64,000 nt of DNA from Solanum dulcamara (taxonomy: Eukaryota; Streptophyta; Magnoliopsida; Solanales; Solanaceae). The notes under the pieces were generated by a model that saw only the letters and a program-made list of their open reading frames with translations, did not search any database and was not told the origin of the DNA. Both the position numbers and the translations under genes were made by a program. Of this stretch, positions 11,545-24,134 are shown piece by piece. The first letter of the stretch is position 1; every line of letters starts with the position of its first letter. The stretch is from the NCBI RefSeq assembly GCF_947179165.1, contig NC_077247.1, forward strand, positions 14,149,501 through 14,213,500, read 5' to 3'.

Positions 11545-13300
11545 TGTAAGACCCTGTAAGATGAAAAGTGGAACGAAAGCAAAAGTTTCAAAGGAATTTG
11601 AAACTGACCCAAGTCTACGTGTCCGTTTACGAATCATATGAGTTATTATGGGTCGTAAACTCAAACTGTAGTGGCGAAGTAAAGAATTGAAAATTTGTCT
11701 ATGGCAAATATAGGGTTGACGATTCCCTTGATTACTCATAGAAATGAGTCATCGTGGCGAGGTATGATCACCCATAGATGTCACCCTCAGGACATCATCT
11801 ACGACTCAACAAGATAAATCATAGAGAAGTTTACGACTCATGGAAATAAGTCGAAATTAAACTTTACAGGCTATCTAAATTACAGGTTTTCAAACCTTTA
11901 AGACGAGTCATATTAACGACTTGTAAAGACAAGGATGAGTTGTAAATACTACTCGTAAAGAAACTCCAGAGGCTCAATTTTTCAAGCTTTTCTAACACTA
12001 GCCGGACAAGTCATAATGACAACTTATCATAATTCCTATGATCCATAGAAATGTTCCAGTAGGTTCAAATTTTGGGCTTTTAATGAGGGATAGTTTGGTA
12101 TTTTCCCTACATTATAATAATGAATGTGGACGTTTTGAAGGACTAGATTCATTATGAATTGTATCCTAAATACTCCTAAAACTTTTTTATTCCCTCATTG
12201 TTTCCCCAAATAAATTCTAGACTTCTCTACCAAGGTTTCTCAAGAGTTCATCAAGATTTCATTAGGGTTTCTTCAAGATCAAGTCTCCTTTCTCCAATTC
12301 AAGTCGAATTCCAATTAAGGTATGTGTGGATTGATTCATAATCCCCTTCCACTCATGAAGTCCAAAGTTTATTTCAAAAATATCACGAAATCTCATTACT
12401 TTTAAACTTCAATTATTATGAATTTTTTTGGGCTATTTCAATTTCATTTTTAATCATTGTTTATGATCATTATGAGTATATTTCTACATAAATTACATGA
12501 TCTCAAGTTTAATTATTAATTCCCATGCATGAAGCTATTTTCTATGGTGAATTATATGAATTAAGATTATGTAATTTAATATTTTCAAGGTATTCTCATG
12601 ATTTGCAATCAAATGGATTATGGATATGAGTTTTAGTCTAATTTCAAGTATGAATTATGATTATGAATTACAAGTACGTTCAAGTTATGATTTTCATACA
12701 TGTATGAAGAAAGGTGACTTAGGGCCCTATGTGGTGACCTAGGACATTATGATATGAATTATGCAAGTATGATTTGTAATGATGAAAGTACAATTCTCAC
12801 ATTTGAACTATTTGTGAAATGAGTTATTCCATGAATTATGAAGCTTATGAACAAGTTATGATATATGCTAAGTATGTTTTCTATGTTACATATTTTGTGG
12901 GATTTAACTTAGCATAGAGTGGAATTGAGAGGGAGAACTTCCAAAAGCCTTAGTAGAAGCCTCATGTCTCAGAAACTATGTGCCACCATACATTGCCATG
13001 TGGCTTAGCTAGTGGCTCCACATATAGCGTATTTGCATGACCTTCTTAGCAGGGTAGATTTCCTTTTTTGTTTGCTGTATGGGGACACAATGGAATTCCA
13101 TGTTATAGCTCGCATTATCTTATTGTCGGTTATAGTTCCTATCCCACATATGTATATGCTTATTATGTCATCTTATGATTTTCAACTAAGTCTCTTAAAT
13201 TCTTTGATGATTATGACTTTCCGTATGGATTTACTTATCCTCCTAGTATGTATGTTCTTGATCATTGCATCTTATGATTTATGTTGCATGTCAAGTAAAG
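11545..13300 (+). repeat. B-like 3' LTR, truncated at its 3' end
   Basis: It begins TGTAAGACCCTGTAAGATG right after a polypurine tract and follows the order of blocks in the B LTR at 25970. For example, GTGGCTCCACATATAGCG at 13011 corresponds to 27388. Similarity ends at about 13300, some 400 bp short of the expected CATGACA terminus, where the DNA becomes the internal region of element F. It is more diverged than the two B LTRs, so it is a related but separate family or an older copy. Confidence 0.7.
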
Positions 13301-13479
13301 TTGTCATAGCTAACAATAGACAAGTAATCGAGAAAAGCAATCACGTCCACATAAGTCCAAGTAAGGTAATTACCAAAGTAGCAAGTTGAATCTAACAAAG
13401 CCAAATGATCACTGATGAGTACGAAGGTCCTAACACCCAAGCACTACAAGCAAGGAAGGTCCAATAAACAGAATTCACA

Positions 13480-14385
13480 CAAATCTAATTGATACTTGGA
13501 GCCTCGTCTTTTGTCTGACCTGCAGAGGAATTGAATGGAATGTGCCTGGCCTCGAAATGAACATCCATACAACTAACTTCAACATTCGGGGTACCACCTC
13601 TAACTGACTGTCCCTGAGCCCTACGAACCCAATTCTGCCGAGCTTGTCACTAGTAATGTGTAACTCTGGGACAATCTCTAGACAAATGTCCTGACTTATT
13701 GCATATATAACAACTCCTACTAAATTCAACCTTCTGAGATTACTTTGTTGTCATAGAAGAACCCCATAATCTTAATTCTCAAAAGGCACACCCTAAGAAG
13801 TCTGTCCTTAACTCTTTCCACTGTGGGTACCATAACCTGTCACAAGACCACCTGGAACCTAAGGTGCTCCTGTTATGGGTCTGGTACATCTAGAGTAAGG
13901 CTGAGGCTGACCCTCACTAGGATGATGTATACCTCGAGTTGATATTCTACCTCTGCTGTGCTGATGGCGGAACCTCCTGCCTCCACCTCTATAAGTCTTC
14001 ATAACTGACCACCTAGGAAAATTAGACTTAACTGCTATCAGGTGTTGTGATGCTAAATGGAAAGGTAAGCTCAATCCATTAATAAACCCCTGAACCAACT
14101 CTTTGTAAGTAGGAAACAAGGGGGGAGTCTATCTGGCCCACTCAAGAAACTCACTCATATATTCAGAAATCGGCGAAGAACCTTACTGAGGACCAACAGA
14201 TCCAACTCTAGGATGGGAACTGCTTGATGTACCCAAAACCACACATAACTGTGGTGTATTCTTATCGAGACACTAAATCTCCAATGCTGGTCCATTAGAG
14301 GCGACATAGTCATAGATACTGTCAAAGCCTGGGTAGTATGTGCTGATGCTCTAGCCATGTCCATCCAAAAGCTCGTGCTATCCAT
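13480..14385 (-). pseudogene. Gag pseudogene of element F with CCHC zinc knuckle
   Basis: Read leftward from about 14385, the frame is broken into at least three pieces. The middle piece (14119-13859) resembles the end of a Ty3/gypsy capsid domain (YKELVQGFINGLSL) followed by a basic stretch. At about 13735-13645 the peptide CYICNKSGHLSRDC gives an intact CCHC zinc knuckle, the nucleocapsid motif that binds the element RNA. Gag would assemble the cytoplasmic particle; frameshifts and stops rule that out here. No protease or polymerase of F is left. Confidence 0.6.
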
Positions 14386-14578
14386 CTAAGGAAAAATCAA
14401 ATTTCAAGAAAGTATTTGGATTTTGATCAAAGAAATTCCATACCAAAAAGTAATCAAGAATAGAGTTTTTTGTAAAATGCCCTATAGCCTCTCGAAGATA
14501 AGACACAGACATCTCTACACCGATCCACAGGACTCTACTAGGAACTTGCACTTATACCGATGATACCGGTGAACCTAA

Positions 14579-14590
14579 CCTCTAATACCA
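14579..14590 (-). other. Primer-binding site of element F (initiator Met tRNA type)
   Basis: The minus strand reads TGGTATTAGAGG three bases inside the LTR end at 14594. It matches the usual TGGTATCAGAGC site except at two positions. It fixes the LTR as 5' and the orientation as minus. Confidence 0.65.
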
Positions 14591-14593
14591 CTC

Positions 14594-17500
14594 TATCACA
14601 ACCTGATTTATCAAGTCATGATGGCACCTACTATCACCCACCAGTAGGTAAGCTTAACCCCACATACCAAAATCATAGGCAATGGACCATCACTAGTGGA
14701 AGGAAAAAAAAGAGAATAATAATAATAATAAGAAGAAGAAGAAGAAGAAGATGAAGAAGAAAAAGAAAAAGAAGAAGAAGAAGAAGAAAAGAAGAATAAC
14801 AACAATATAACAAGATAAACCTTAAAACCTGGTATCAGTCGGTAGTCGAGCTACTAAGCCGAATTAGTAAGTACAAGGTTTATACATATACAATAATAGT
14901 AATAATAACACAGACTATCTCTGGATACCAAATAAAGAATAGTCAAATCTAAAATAGAAGGAGATAGGTAACTCTGAATGCCAAGAGCTCACCCAAGTCT
15001 CCAAAATTCATGAGCTTCTTCGCACGATATCCAAATCAGTAGTGAAAACTCATACTATGATCTGTAGGATGAAGAGGTGTAGTATGAGTACCTACAAGTG
15101 GCAATAAGTAGGCATCGGTCGACTGATCTCTAAAGATAAAGAAAGTGTAAAGAGCATGAAGTAATCAGTATATACCACAAGTAACAAACAAGAATAATAC
15201 AGAAGCCTGCAATTAAAAACATCAGATATAAGAAAGAGAGAGAAAATAGAAAACCAGCAAGGATGTACCTGGTGACGCTAGAGCAAGACCTAAACACGAT
15301 GACACATTACAATAAGGGGGACAACTAAGTGACAACTTACTAGCAGAAGTAAACGTAGATATCACATAAAGGCCCAAAGGACCGTATCAACTAAATCCGT
15401 ACACAAAAGTTAGATAAATAAGAACAAGGGTAGTAACTACCTTCAAACAAGAGACCACCCTTTATACCACCACAAGTTCACAAATAGTAAGAAAATACAT
15501 TTTGAGCCCTATGTGTCGAGGAAGTTCACTCACAAAAATGGTAAACCCTCATGGCATCCCATACAACCAAGAGTACAAACATCTAAGATAATGATAGTCA
15601 ATGGATTTATGAATGAGAATCATGCAATAAAACCAGTAGTATCTTTAGTTCCAAGTGCCTCATACCAACATATATACACCTACTTCTAGTCCCGTCCAGG
15701 ATGTGGGACCTATGCACCTCTATGGGATCGCCATTGGGGATCGAAAAAGCCCATATATACCTTCTTAGTCTCGATCCAAGTCTTATATAAATATAGATAT
15801 CAATTTGTATGTCCGATCATCAAAGTCCGCTCCCTCAGGGTGATCGTAGATAAAAATTCAAATCAGTATATAAACGGTTAGAAATCTCTATGATAAGGCA
15901 GTGTCATAAACATGAGTGAATCCTTGATGCCTCAAATAAATATAATAAAATGAATGCATCGTTGATGCCTCCAGTCCTTTGAAAATAGTAGTAACAAAGG
16001 TAGTACAACCCCTCATTAGAAAATCAGTATAAAACAGTTTGGGTTACAACTCAGTGAGAAAATAAAGATCCAATACAATGCATTCCTTCACCAACACCCA
16101 AACAACATGCACAATCATATACAATAATAATACCACAAGTACCTTACCCTCTAGAGCATGAAAATTGGCTAACAAATACGACCGACCACCAAACAAGGCT
16201 AAAGCTTAACTCTACTCCTCTAGGTCAATCACAAGGCACAAAAGGGAACTCTACCCAAACCGGGTAACAATGAGGAATAAATGAGGAAATACGTGCTCAG
16301 CTAGTCAATCAATACCTCTAAATCCAACTGGGAATACAACCTTGAGATTTTGAACATAGCTAGCCCTGCCAAACGGCAAAAGAAAGCATAGGGGATTCTT
16401 GGTCTACATCAAGAGATGGGATCCAACAAAAATTCACAAGCCTAACCGTGTGGAGGTCTCTACACCAAGGCTTCAAAAAAGATGATACAATAGTGAAGGA
16501 CAATAAGTCTAATAAGTTCTAGCCTATAATGGCTATATCAAATAAGAAACACTCAAACTAATTTCTAATGCACAATTCAGCCAACCACCATATATTTTGA
16601 TCAAGCCACCTAAAATAGGTTAATCAAGGCCAAACTAGGCACAATCAACATTCTTACCAACTAGAGTTGAAGTCTCATATAGGCAATCTAGTCTTAGGCT
16701 CACATCGATGCTTAAAATGACCTAAATCATCCCAGCACTTAAAAATACCATTAAAGGTTAAAATAAGATAGGGAAGCCTTTTTGGGGTGGAAATTACCTC
16801 AAGTGGCCTCCTTGCACGCTTCCCTGAACCTACCAACATGTAGCCACAAATCCCAAAAACCCAATGCATTTGTAATTGCCCAAATCAAAGTTCTCTAGCT
16901 CCTAACATCGAAAAATTAATATGGAGGTCGGTGTTGGTTCACGACCAATCTTAAATTAAAATACTAGATGAGCTAATGCATCGTGATCATAGACTTTCGC
17001 CTCGCGATCATGAAGGCCACTAAGACAGTACATCGTGATCACAAACACTAGCCTTGCAAATGTGAATATCTAGGTGACAGGGATTCATTGAAAAATCTTC
17101 TAAGAAGAATAGTTTTCTTGATGCCTATCTATCACGAACGTTATGAGCAATGGTGCTTACACCAGCAGGTGTTGTACCAGCTTGAACTTGAGATATGAAA
17201 ATCTCTGATGGGGTATTTAGGACTCGTTCAGAATCCCGTGTGTGCAAACGGAATATGCTATCCTTGCTAAATTCAATGTTCTACACTTAATGGCTTAGTC
17301 ATAATTTCCATCTGAGGTCATCTTTTAAAAAAGTGGGTCCCACACCTATGCACTATTTTTGGCCAATCTTATAAGGAGGCTGAAAATAAGATTAAAAGCC
17401 TTATAAACTGAACGAAGGGTCGTTCTAGACCAAACTCAATATTTCAAACCTAACCACACTGGCGGAATTTTCATCCAAACGCATTTACCAATAATGTTGA

Positions 17501-17855
17501 CCAAAGTCAACCTTAAAGCTTAAAGGCTAAAACACCTAATGGCTTAAATTTACACCGCAAGGCTTGGGACTCAAGACAAGCATGCTACTAGCCTAAAATG
17601 ACCATTTCGGAGCTGATGGAAATATCAAAATTTCATTCTAAGGTCATCTTCTTGGAGTTTTAATTGAAGTCAACCATTCAAACTCTATGAGATCCAAAAC
17701 ATGGAATTGGGCCATAAACCCAAAAGAATGACCACACCACCAAACTGTTAGTGCCATCAAATCATAAATGGGCTGGATTCGCTTTCGCTACATGAAAGCT
17801 CTAAATGCTAAAAAGATTTAAATGGATGAAAATGACATGAAGGGTCATTGTAACA
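14594..17855 (-). repeat. 5' LTR of element F (3,262 bp)
   Basis: On the minus strand it starts TGTTACAATGACCCTTCATG (at 17855) and ends AATCAGGTTGTGATA (at 14594), next to the primer-binding site. The right boundary is sharp, because element A's RNase H coding sequence resumes at 17856. It has no block similarity to the C, D or B LTRs. The interior was not checked against a second copy, so a small nested insertion inside it cannot be excluded. Confidence 0.6.
14705..14806. repeat. (GAA/AAT)n purine-rich microsatellite in the F LTR
   Basis: AATAATAAT units pass into about 20 imperfect AAG/GAA units on the plus strand. The poly-Ser and poly-Arg reading frames it creates on the two strands are by-products. 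Confidence 0.95.
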
Positions 17856-18330
17856 CCGTACAAGTAGTGTCTCCGCAACTTCAAACTAAATACCGCCACC
17901 GCCAACTCCAATTCATGAGTTGTGTAATTCTTTTTATGTGACTTAAATTGCCTTGAACCATAATATATCACCTTACTATTTTGCATTAGAACACAACCAA
18001 GACCAACTCGTAAAGCATCATAATACACAATAAACCCGTTAGAACCTTCTAGTAAAGTGAACACTGGAGCGGAGATAAGCTTATCCTTCAACTCTTGGAA
18101 GCTTTTCTCACATGCATCGGACCATTGGAACTTCACCTCTTTTGAGTAAATGTAGCTAAGGGATATGTAATGGAAGAAAAACCATCCACAAACCATCTAT
18201 AATAAATGGCTAAGCCTAAGAAAATTGAAATATCGGAAGGAGTCAACGGTCTAGGACAATTCTTGACCGCCTCGGTCTTTTTTGGGTCAAGCATAAATAA
18301 TGTGACCAAGGATAACAATTGCCCTTAACC
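17856..18330 (-). pseudogene. Element A RNase H and RT connection region
   Basis: A minus-strand frame over 18196-17860 contains WSDACEKSFQELKDKL (the link after RT), then YYDALRVGLGCVLMQ and NYTTHELELAVAVFSLK, the RNase H core with its aspartate and glutamate. RNase H removes the RNA template during cDNA synthesis. An overlapping frame, 18318-18133, carries the preceding connection segment (LDPKKTEAVKNCPRPL), so there is a frameshift near 18190. The domain ends abruptly after RRHYLYG at 17856 because element F is inserted there. The last third of RNase H and all of integrase are missing. Confidence 0.8.
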
Positions 18331-18900
18331 AAAATTCACATTTGCTTAACTGTGCATATGATTGATGGTTCTTGAGAATTCGCAACACTATCCTCAAATG
18401 TTCAACACGCTCTTCTTCACTTCAAGATTAGTTTAAAATATGATCCATGAACACAATCACGAACATATCCAAGTATTTCTTGAACACCCTGTTCATCAAG
18501 TTCATAAGAGTTGTAGGTGCATTCGTTTGTCAAAAACACATAACCAGGAATTCAAATTGACCACTCCCTCACTCGGTGTTGATGATAATCCGATCGGAGA
18601 TTAGTCTGTGAAAAGTAGCTTTCTCTTTGAAGTTGATTGAATAAGTCATCAATCCTTGAAATGGTACACTTATTCTTAATTGTGACTTTGTTCAGTTGCC
18701 AATAATCAATACATATATGTAAAGAATTATCTTTCTTCCTAACAAAGAGAACCAGAGCACCCTGTGGAAAGATACTCGGTCTAATAAAACCCTTATCTAG
18801 CAAATCCTTTAACTAATCCTTCAACTCTATCAATTCAGCTAGAGCAATTCAGTATGGGGGAGTAGAGATAGGCTGGGTATCAAGGAGTAGATTGATACTA
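18331..18900 (-). pseudogene. Element A reverse transcriptase, inactivated
   Basis: From about 18803 leftward the peptide contains [20 protein letters not shown], then [19 protein letters not shown], the fingers and palm start of Ty3/gypsy RT. The catalytic YxDD box should lie near 18440-18453, where the minus strand reads FMDH: the second aspartate is replaced by histidine and the tyrosine by phenylalanine. The frame is interrupted several times between 18330 and 18552. RT would copy the genomic RNA into DNA; with the active site changed this copy is dead whatever its frames. Confidence 0.8.
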
Positions 18901-19500
18901 AAGTCTATTTCCCTTTTAGAAGGAATACCTGGGAGATCATTGGGGAAAACATCCGAAAAATAATTAACATCTGAAACTGACTCATGAGTAGGAGTTTCAG
19001 AGTCAGTATCTCTAACCTAAACTAAATGATAGATGCAACCTTTTGAAATTATTTTCCGACCCTTAAGACACAAGATAAATTGACCCTTAAATCTAGATTT
19101 ACTACCTTTCCATTCTAGGACTAGCTCATTAGGAAACAAAAACTTCACTACACGAGTTCTACAACATATAGAGGCATAACATATATGAAGTTAATCCATA
19201 GAAAAAATAATATCAAAATCGGTCATATCAAGCTTTACTAGATCAATAGAGGTGACTTTATGTAAGATTGAAACTGGACAATTTCTATATACTCTTTTAG
19301 ACACAACTGAATCACCAACTTATGTATAGACCAAAAAAGGCTCTAGTAAGATCTTAGGATGAACAATGAATCTCATAGCAAGATAAGGAGTAACAAATAA
19401 TAAAGTAGCACTCGGATCTAACACTATATAAACATCAAATTAAATGACTTTCAACATACCAGTTACAACATCGGGGGACTTCTCTAACTCTTGATGAGTC
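18901..19500 (-). pseudogene. Element A aspartic protease region, degraded
   Basis: The minus strand near 19430-19330 gives VLDPSATLLFVTPYLAMRF, matching the retroelement protease active-site loop (D-[ST/P]-G-A context). The glycine is replaced by serine, leaving DPSA. It continues through FLVYT and LDMTDFDIIFSMD, as in element B's protease (29500-29830). Stop codons occur between these blocks. The protease would process Gag-Pol. Further left (18900-19000) is the RT lead-in with TQPISTPPY. Confidence 0.7.
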
Positions 19501-19559
19501 TGAATGGCATAAAATCTGTTTTGGTGTTGATTACCACCTGAACTAGTATCATGCTGATC

Positions 19560-19847
19560 TAGATGACCTGTATCCTGAGTTTATACTTGGGACCTACCCC
19601 CACCCCTACACTCACACACGTGAAACAAATATCCAATCCCTCTAAGCACTCTTCTCTATGGTTTTTCCCACATTTTTTACATGGAGGGACAACTTGACCA
19701 CTCGAAGCTCCACTTTGTACCTTAGGATTTGGCACCTTGTCCTTCTCAAATTTTACAGCTGGAGTGTTTGAATAACCTTGGCCTTGAAACTTTTATCCTT
19801 GTTCAAAATAACAATTTCCACCACTATACTTGTTGTGAGAAAACCCA
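19560..19847 (-). pseudogene. Element A nucleocapsid region with partial zinc-binding motif
   Basis: The minus strand of about 19690-19620 reads CKKCGKNHREECLEGLDICF, the Cys/His segment that precedes the CCHC knuckle in many plant gypsy Gag proteins. The knuckle itself is scrambled after this point. Upstream (to 19847) is the variable linker. The stretch is interrupted at 19848 by the solo LTR and continues at 23221. Confidence 0.65.
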
Positions 19848-22800
19848 TATCATAACCCAACCCTGTAGCCCGCGACTAGGGTCCGACCTTAACCCTTGTA
19901 TACATGTTTATCAGCTGTGGTCAAGTCAAACTATAAAAAACATAATACCATACATCAGAACCCTACTGGGTAATAACATTTTCATAAACCTATAGCCTCT
20001 TTTATTTATATCATATCATGAAAGGGCATACAAGCCGACAAGGCTGCCATAACATAATAACACATACCATATATCATGTAGACCCAGCTGAACCAAACTG
20101 ACATACACAACACACATATACATGTCTGCAGACCTCTAAAAAAATATAAATGACAACATATGGTGGGATAAGGCCCCTGTCGTACCCTTGAGTAAACAAA
20201 AGCAATTATATACATTAGCGGTCAGTATCAAAATTAGGCTTTGATATAATGGAGCCTCTTCCAACTGAGCTGAGTGGAATCCTAAGCTGATGGACTCCCA
20301 AAACCTGTATCTGTACCTGCGGGCATGAAATGCAGCCCCCAAAGAAAGGGGGTTAATATGGTATATGTACTGAGTATGTGAAACATAACATAGTACAATG
20401 GGAAGCATATCTGAAAAAGAGGAGTAGGGGATAAAATATTATATAAGAAACCTCTGTACCTGTACCTTGTGAATCATAAAGCCATGCATGCTTAAATTAT
20501 ATAATATTATCGGCCTTTTCAGGGATTTGGTGAATTATATCTGTAGGACCATCATAGGTACAGTGCCATCACCACCTTATCACATCACATCATCGTATAT
20601 ATATATACATACCTGGTCCTCTAGTGAGGGACTCGGTAAGTTGTTTATGTCATTGCATTATCATTTCTTCATACAGTGTACCCAGCCTTTTAGTGAGAGA
20701 CTCAATTAATAATACAGTGAACTGTGCATGATTAGATACCCGGCCTGAGACTTGGTGAAAGAAGTGCTATAGTATACACGAGTAGAGTAGTGAGTAACTA
20801 TATGCAAGTTAAATCATTATCAGAGACTCGACCGTATAAGAAAATTAAGCTATCTTCTGAGAACCCGAGTATAGTATAGTCCTCTTAAGTTCCCTCTAAA
20901 TGCCATTAGGGGCTATATCAATTAGAATCTTGGGGATCCTATACATGTATTAAAGTAAGGCCGATCGCTGGTGGAACCAGAACCACTTGTTATCATATAG
21001 TCTTTAAGACTAAGGGCCTGTACATTTGTTACCTCTTTAACACATAGGAGTTTTAGGGGAAATGGGACTATTATGAGAGTTCGATATCCAGAAGGAAATA
21101 GGAGATTCTTAAGAATGGAATTACCCCAGAGATTGTATCAAGTTCTACTTACGTCTAAGACATGCCAAAAAAAGAAAGAGGATAAGTTTTACATAGTCTG
21201 TGCCTTCCTTCATGTGGTTATCATATACATATTTCATAATCAGCCCATCATGGGGCTCGATGAACAACAATGGCATCACAACCTCATTTTCATGCAAAAT
21301 ACATGTCAAAAGAAGGGAAAGAAAGCTTATCATACACTACTTTTTAACAGTAGAAGCCTTGAAAGGCAATATTCAATTCTTGCAAGGGTTCCAATATCAA
21401 GCAGTGGATAGGGATTATGAGGCATAATTGGAGTTTTGGGAATGGAATTATCCCCGTATTTCAAATACAACCCACTTAAGGCTAAGACATGCCAAAAGGA
21501 AAAAGAGATAGCTTTACATACCTCTTACGGGTTACTCTTTATCACGTTTGCCTCGTCATCCTTTGAACCTATTCAACACAGAAGCAATATGAATATCAAC
21601 AACCCTTGACTTTTCAACATCTTAAGTTGCACACGAGTATTCATAGAACTCATTTCCTTGCTCGTCTCCTCGACTTGTTCTTTAGTTAGTTAACGAGTTA
21701 ACGGAAATCGAGCAGCACCTTCCCTATAACATGCCCTATCCAAATTTCCAATAACATCCATAATTACTACAGCCAACCAAACACAACAACCTACAGAATA
21801 TATATAATCAATTCACATCAACATTACACAATACAAACACCAAACGACTTGCTCAAAATTACGATATCCAAAATAGGGTTTCTAGTCTCTATTTCGCAAA
21901 ACCTTTAACCATACGAAATATAGGGTCATGTGGTTGAAACCATCAACAACCACATATCTTTTAGAATAATTTTCATCCCTGTAATACACAACCACACCAC
22001 CTATAATAGAAGCACCCCAAACACAACACCCTACTCGACTTCAATTTAAGTATAACGACTTCCATTTAGATTGTTTCTAACATCAAGATTATTTATGAAA
22101 TTTTCATATTTACATCCACATAAAAGACGTGTAATACAATCCATAATAACACCATAAACTCCAAATTGAGAGGAAAGACCTTACCTTACCCGAAATTGGC
22201 CAAAACTCACCAAAACCCGCCTCGGAAATCTCTTGATGTGCTAAAACAAAGTGTACTATTTGTGTCACTTCTTCGCTGCCCCAAATAGTGATTTTATGCT
22301 ATTAAAAACCGTTATATAACCATTGGATACCTTAATTAATTAATTCATGGAACAAAGGTTGGAGGCTTACCTTTTTGGGACCAAAGCCATAGCCCTCCTC
22401 TCCTTTCTCCTAACATTTTTCTCTCAACTTCCTCTTATTTTTCTAAGTGTAAAGCTGAAGAAATGAATCCTTAGTATTCATAAGGTACCAATATATACCT
22501 CTACATAATTGAGGAACACCTTAGATGATTAATTCACAAAGAAAAAATGAAACTCACCTTTACAGGGAGCAATCTGTAGCTATGCTCTCTTATTCTCTAA
22601 GTTCTTCATATTTTTGGCCAAGTATCAGCAAAAGAATGACTTTTAGTCAATATAAGGTGAATGTATACACCTCCTTAAGAGGTGACATGTGTCATCCCCA
22701 TAGGGTGACACGTATCCAACCCCTATTGGGCCACATATCTATGCCATGCCTCCTAGGCTACCACGTGTCCTTGGTGGGGCCTACCTCTAAGCAGGTGGGT

Positions 22801-23220
22801 CACCTACTTGACCCCAATCAGGTGGGTCACCTTCTGCCATGTGTCACTTCCCTATGATGCCATATGTAACCTCTTTTTGCTGCCACATATCGCTCTTCTC
22901 CCTCTTCGTGGGTTCATGATCTCATCTTACTTTAAGAACCTGTGTACTCCTTGCTATATAAGCTCGACTTATATTCAAGTAGCTTAACTTTGTAAGACTT
23001 TTGAGTTGGTAGATTTCGTAAGTAAGTCGAGTCCTACGACTCATTTCTTGGCCTTTAACTCCCCTCAAATTCTTATAACCTATTTCTAACCTTCCCTATT
23101 ATGGAGCACCACATCCTCCCTTCCTCAGAGGTATTTGATGTGTGTGAGATTAGGGGTCACATAGTCACTTTCAATAAGGTTAGGAATACATTTCAATGTA
23201 CAAAAGTGCGGGGTATAACA
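19848..23220 (-). repeat. Solo LTR (3,373 bp) inserted in element A gag, target-site duplication ACCCA
   Basis: The left terminus TATCATAACCCAACCC and right terminus GGGGTATAACA are the two ends of a long LTR in minus orientation. It is flanked by identical ACCCA at 19843-19847 and 23221-23225. No internal sequence is present, so it is the product of LTR-LTR recombination. Block order is like the D LTR: the 20100-20350 region matches 35100-35340, and a G-box rich promoter lies at about 22670-22890. The protein-like frames within it have no recognisable domain. Confidence 0.9.
22670..22890 (-). promoter_or_regulatory. Predicted promoter/enhancer region of the solo LTR
   Basis: The segment contains GGTGACATGTGTCATCCCC, GGTGACACGTATCC, CCACGTGTCC and repeated CAGGTGGGTCACC units, all close variants of palindromes at the same place in the C and D LTRs. 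Regulation by bZIP/bHLH-type factors that bind CACGTG cores is an inference from the motif. Confidence 0.45.
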
Positions 23221-23764
23221 ACCCACCTTCAAAATGAGGCCTCTTGGACTCCCTTGCATTCCTCTCCATGAGCTTTTCTCCTTTAAATTTCTCAGCATAG
23301 GTCATAAGCCTAGACATGACCATATTTTTTATTTTCATAGCGGCTCAGCACTCTTTTATAACCAAGTCTAACAATCTCAAAATAAACTTTCTCATTCAGG
23401 CACGAGAATCGGCTACCAAGGATGGAGCATATTTGGACAACTTTGTGAACTTGAGGGCATTTCTTTGCTTGAGGTTTATGAATTCCAAAAATTTCGTGTC
23501 CCTTAACTCAAGTGGGAAGAAGTGATCAAGAAATACAACCTTGAACTTTTCCCAACCTATGGGACTATATTCCACCCTATCAGTTTCCATTAGTTGTACC
23601 AAACTTGACTGACACCCTTAAGTTAGTAGGCTACTAATTCCACCCTTTCTTCAAAAGACACTCCCATAATCTCCACAATCTTATACAACTGATCGTTAAA
23701 GTCATGAGGATTCTCATCAACATCGGACCAATAAAACTCTAAAGGGTTCAACTTCATGAAGTCT
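23221..23764 (-). pseudogene. Element A Gag capsid fragment
   Basis: The minus strand reads leftward from 23764 through MKLNPLEFYWSDVDENPHDF and YKIVEIMGVSFEERVELVAY. After a stop and a frame change it continues through KFKVVFLDHFFPLELRD and LEFINLKQRNALKF. This is the retrotransposon gag (capsid) domain and parallels element B gag at 28575-28900. It is split from the N-terminal part (56083-56235) by the 32.3-kb composite and from the nucleocapsid part (below 19848) by the solo LTR. In-frame stops near 23620 and a shift near 23600 make it non-coding. Confidence 0.8.
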
Positions 23765-24134
23765 TGTAAGACCCCATAAGATGAAAAGTCAAACAAAAGG
23801 AAAATATCAAGAGAAATTAAACTGATCCTAGGTCTATGAGTAAGTCTACAATTCATAGTGACTATTACAAGTCATAAATATGACTCACAAAAGTGGGTCT
23901 AAGGTGGAAAATTTTCCAAGGCTAGAAGGCAGGAGGATGAGTTGAATCGATGACTCTAGTTACTATGACAAATTTTAACAATGACTCATAGTGAAAGTTC
24001 TAAGGTTCAGTATTTGCAGGTTTGGAAGAACCTACAAGACGAGCAAAGATTATGATTCATAGACTCGAGAATAAATCATAAACATGACTCATACTAAAAC
24101 TTAAGATACCTAATTTTTAAGTATTTTCCGAAAC
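23765..24134 (+). repeat. 5' fragment (370 bp) of a B LTR
   Basis: It matches the first 370 bp of the LTRs at 25970 and 53953, starting TGTAAGACCCCATAAGATG. It ends inside the LTR near TATTTTCCGAAACT and passes directly into RNase H coding DNA, with TTG shared by both sides of the junction. Confidence 0.85.

Larger units (their letters stand above)
13301..14593 (-). mobile_element. 5' internal part of gypsy element F (gag region), truncated
   Basis: The minus strand runs from a primer-binding site (14579-14590) into gag. The gag ends near 13480 and the element is then cut at about 13300 by the B-like LTR. Together with the LTR 14594-17855 this is the 5' end of an element inserted into the RNase H region of element A. 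The stretch 13301-13480 could not be assigned to a domain. Confidence 0.6.

Noticed and set aside
11503..11739. Minus-strand 78-residue frame
   Set aside because: Runs antisense across the polypurine tract and LTR start at 11545, so it cannot be a real gene unit.
14560..14805. Poly-Ser and poly-Arg open frames
   Set aside because: Both are translations of the GAA/AAT microsatellite in the F LTR.
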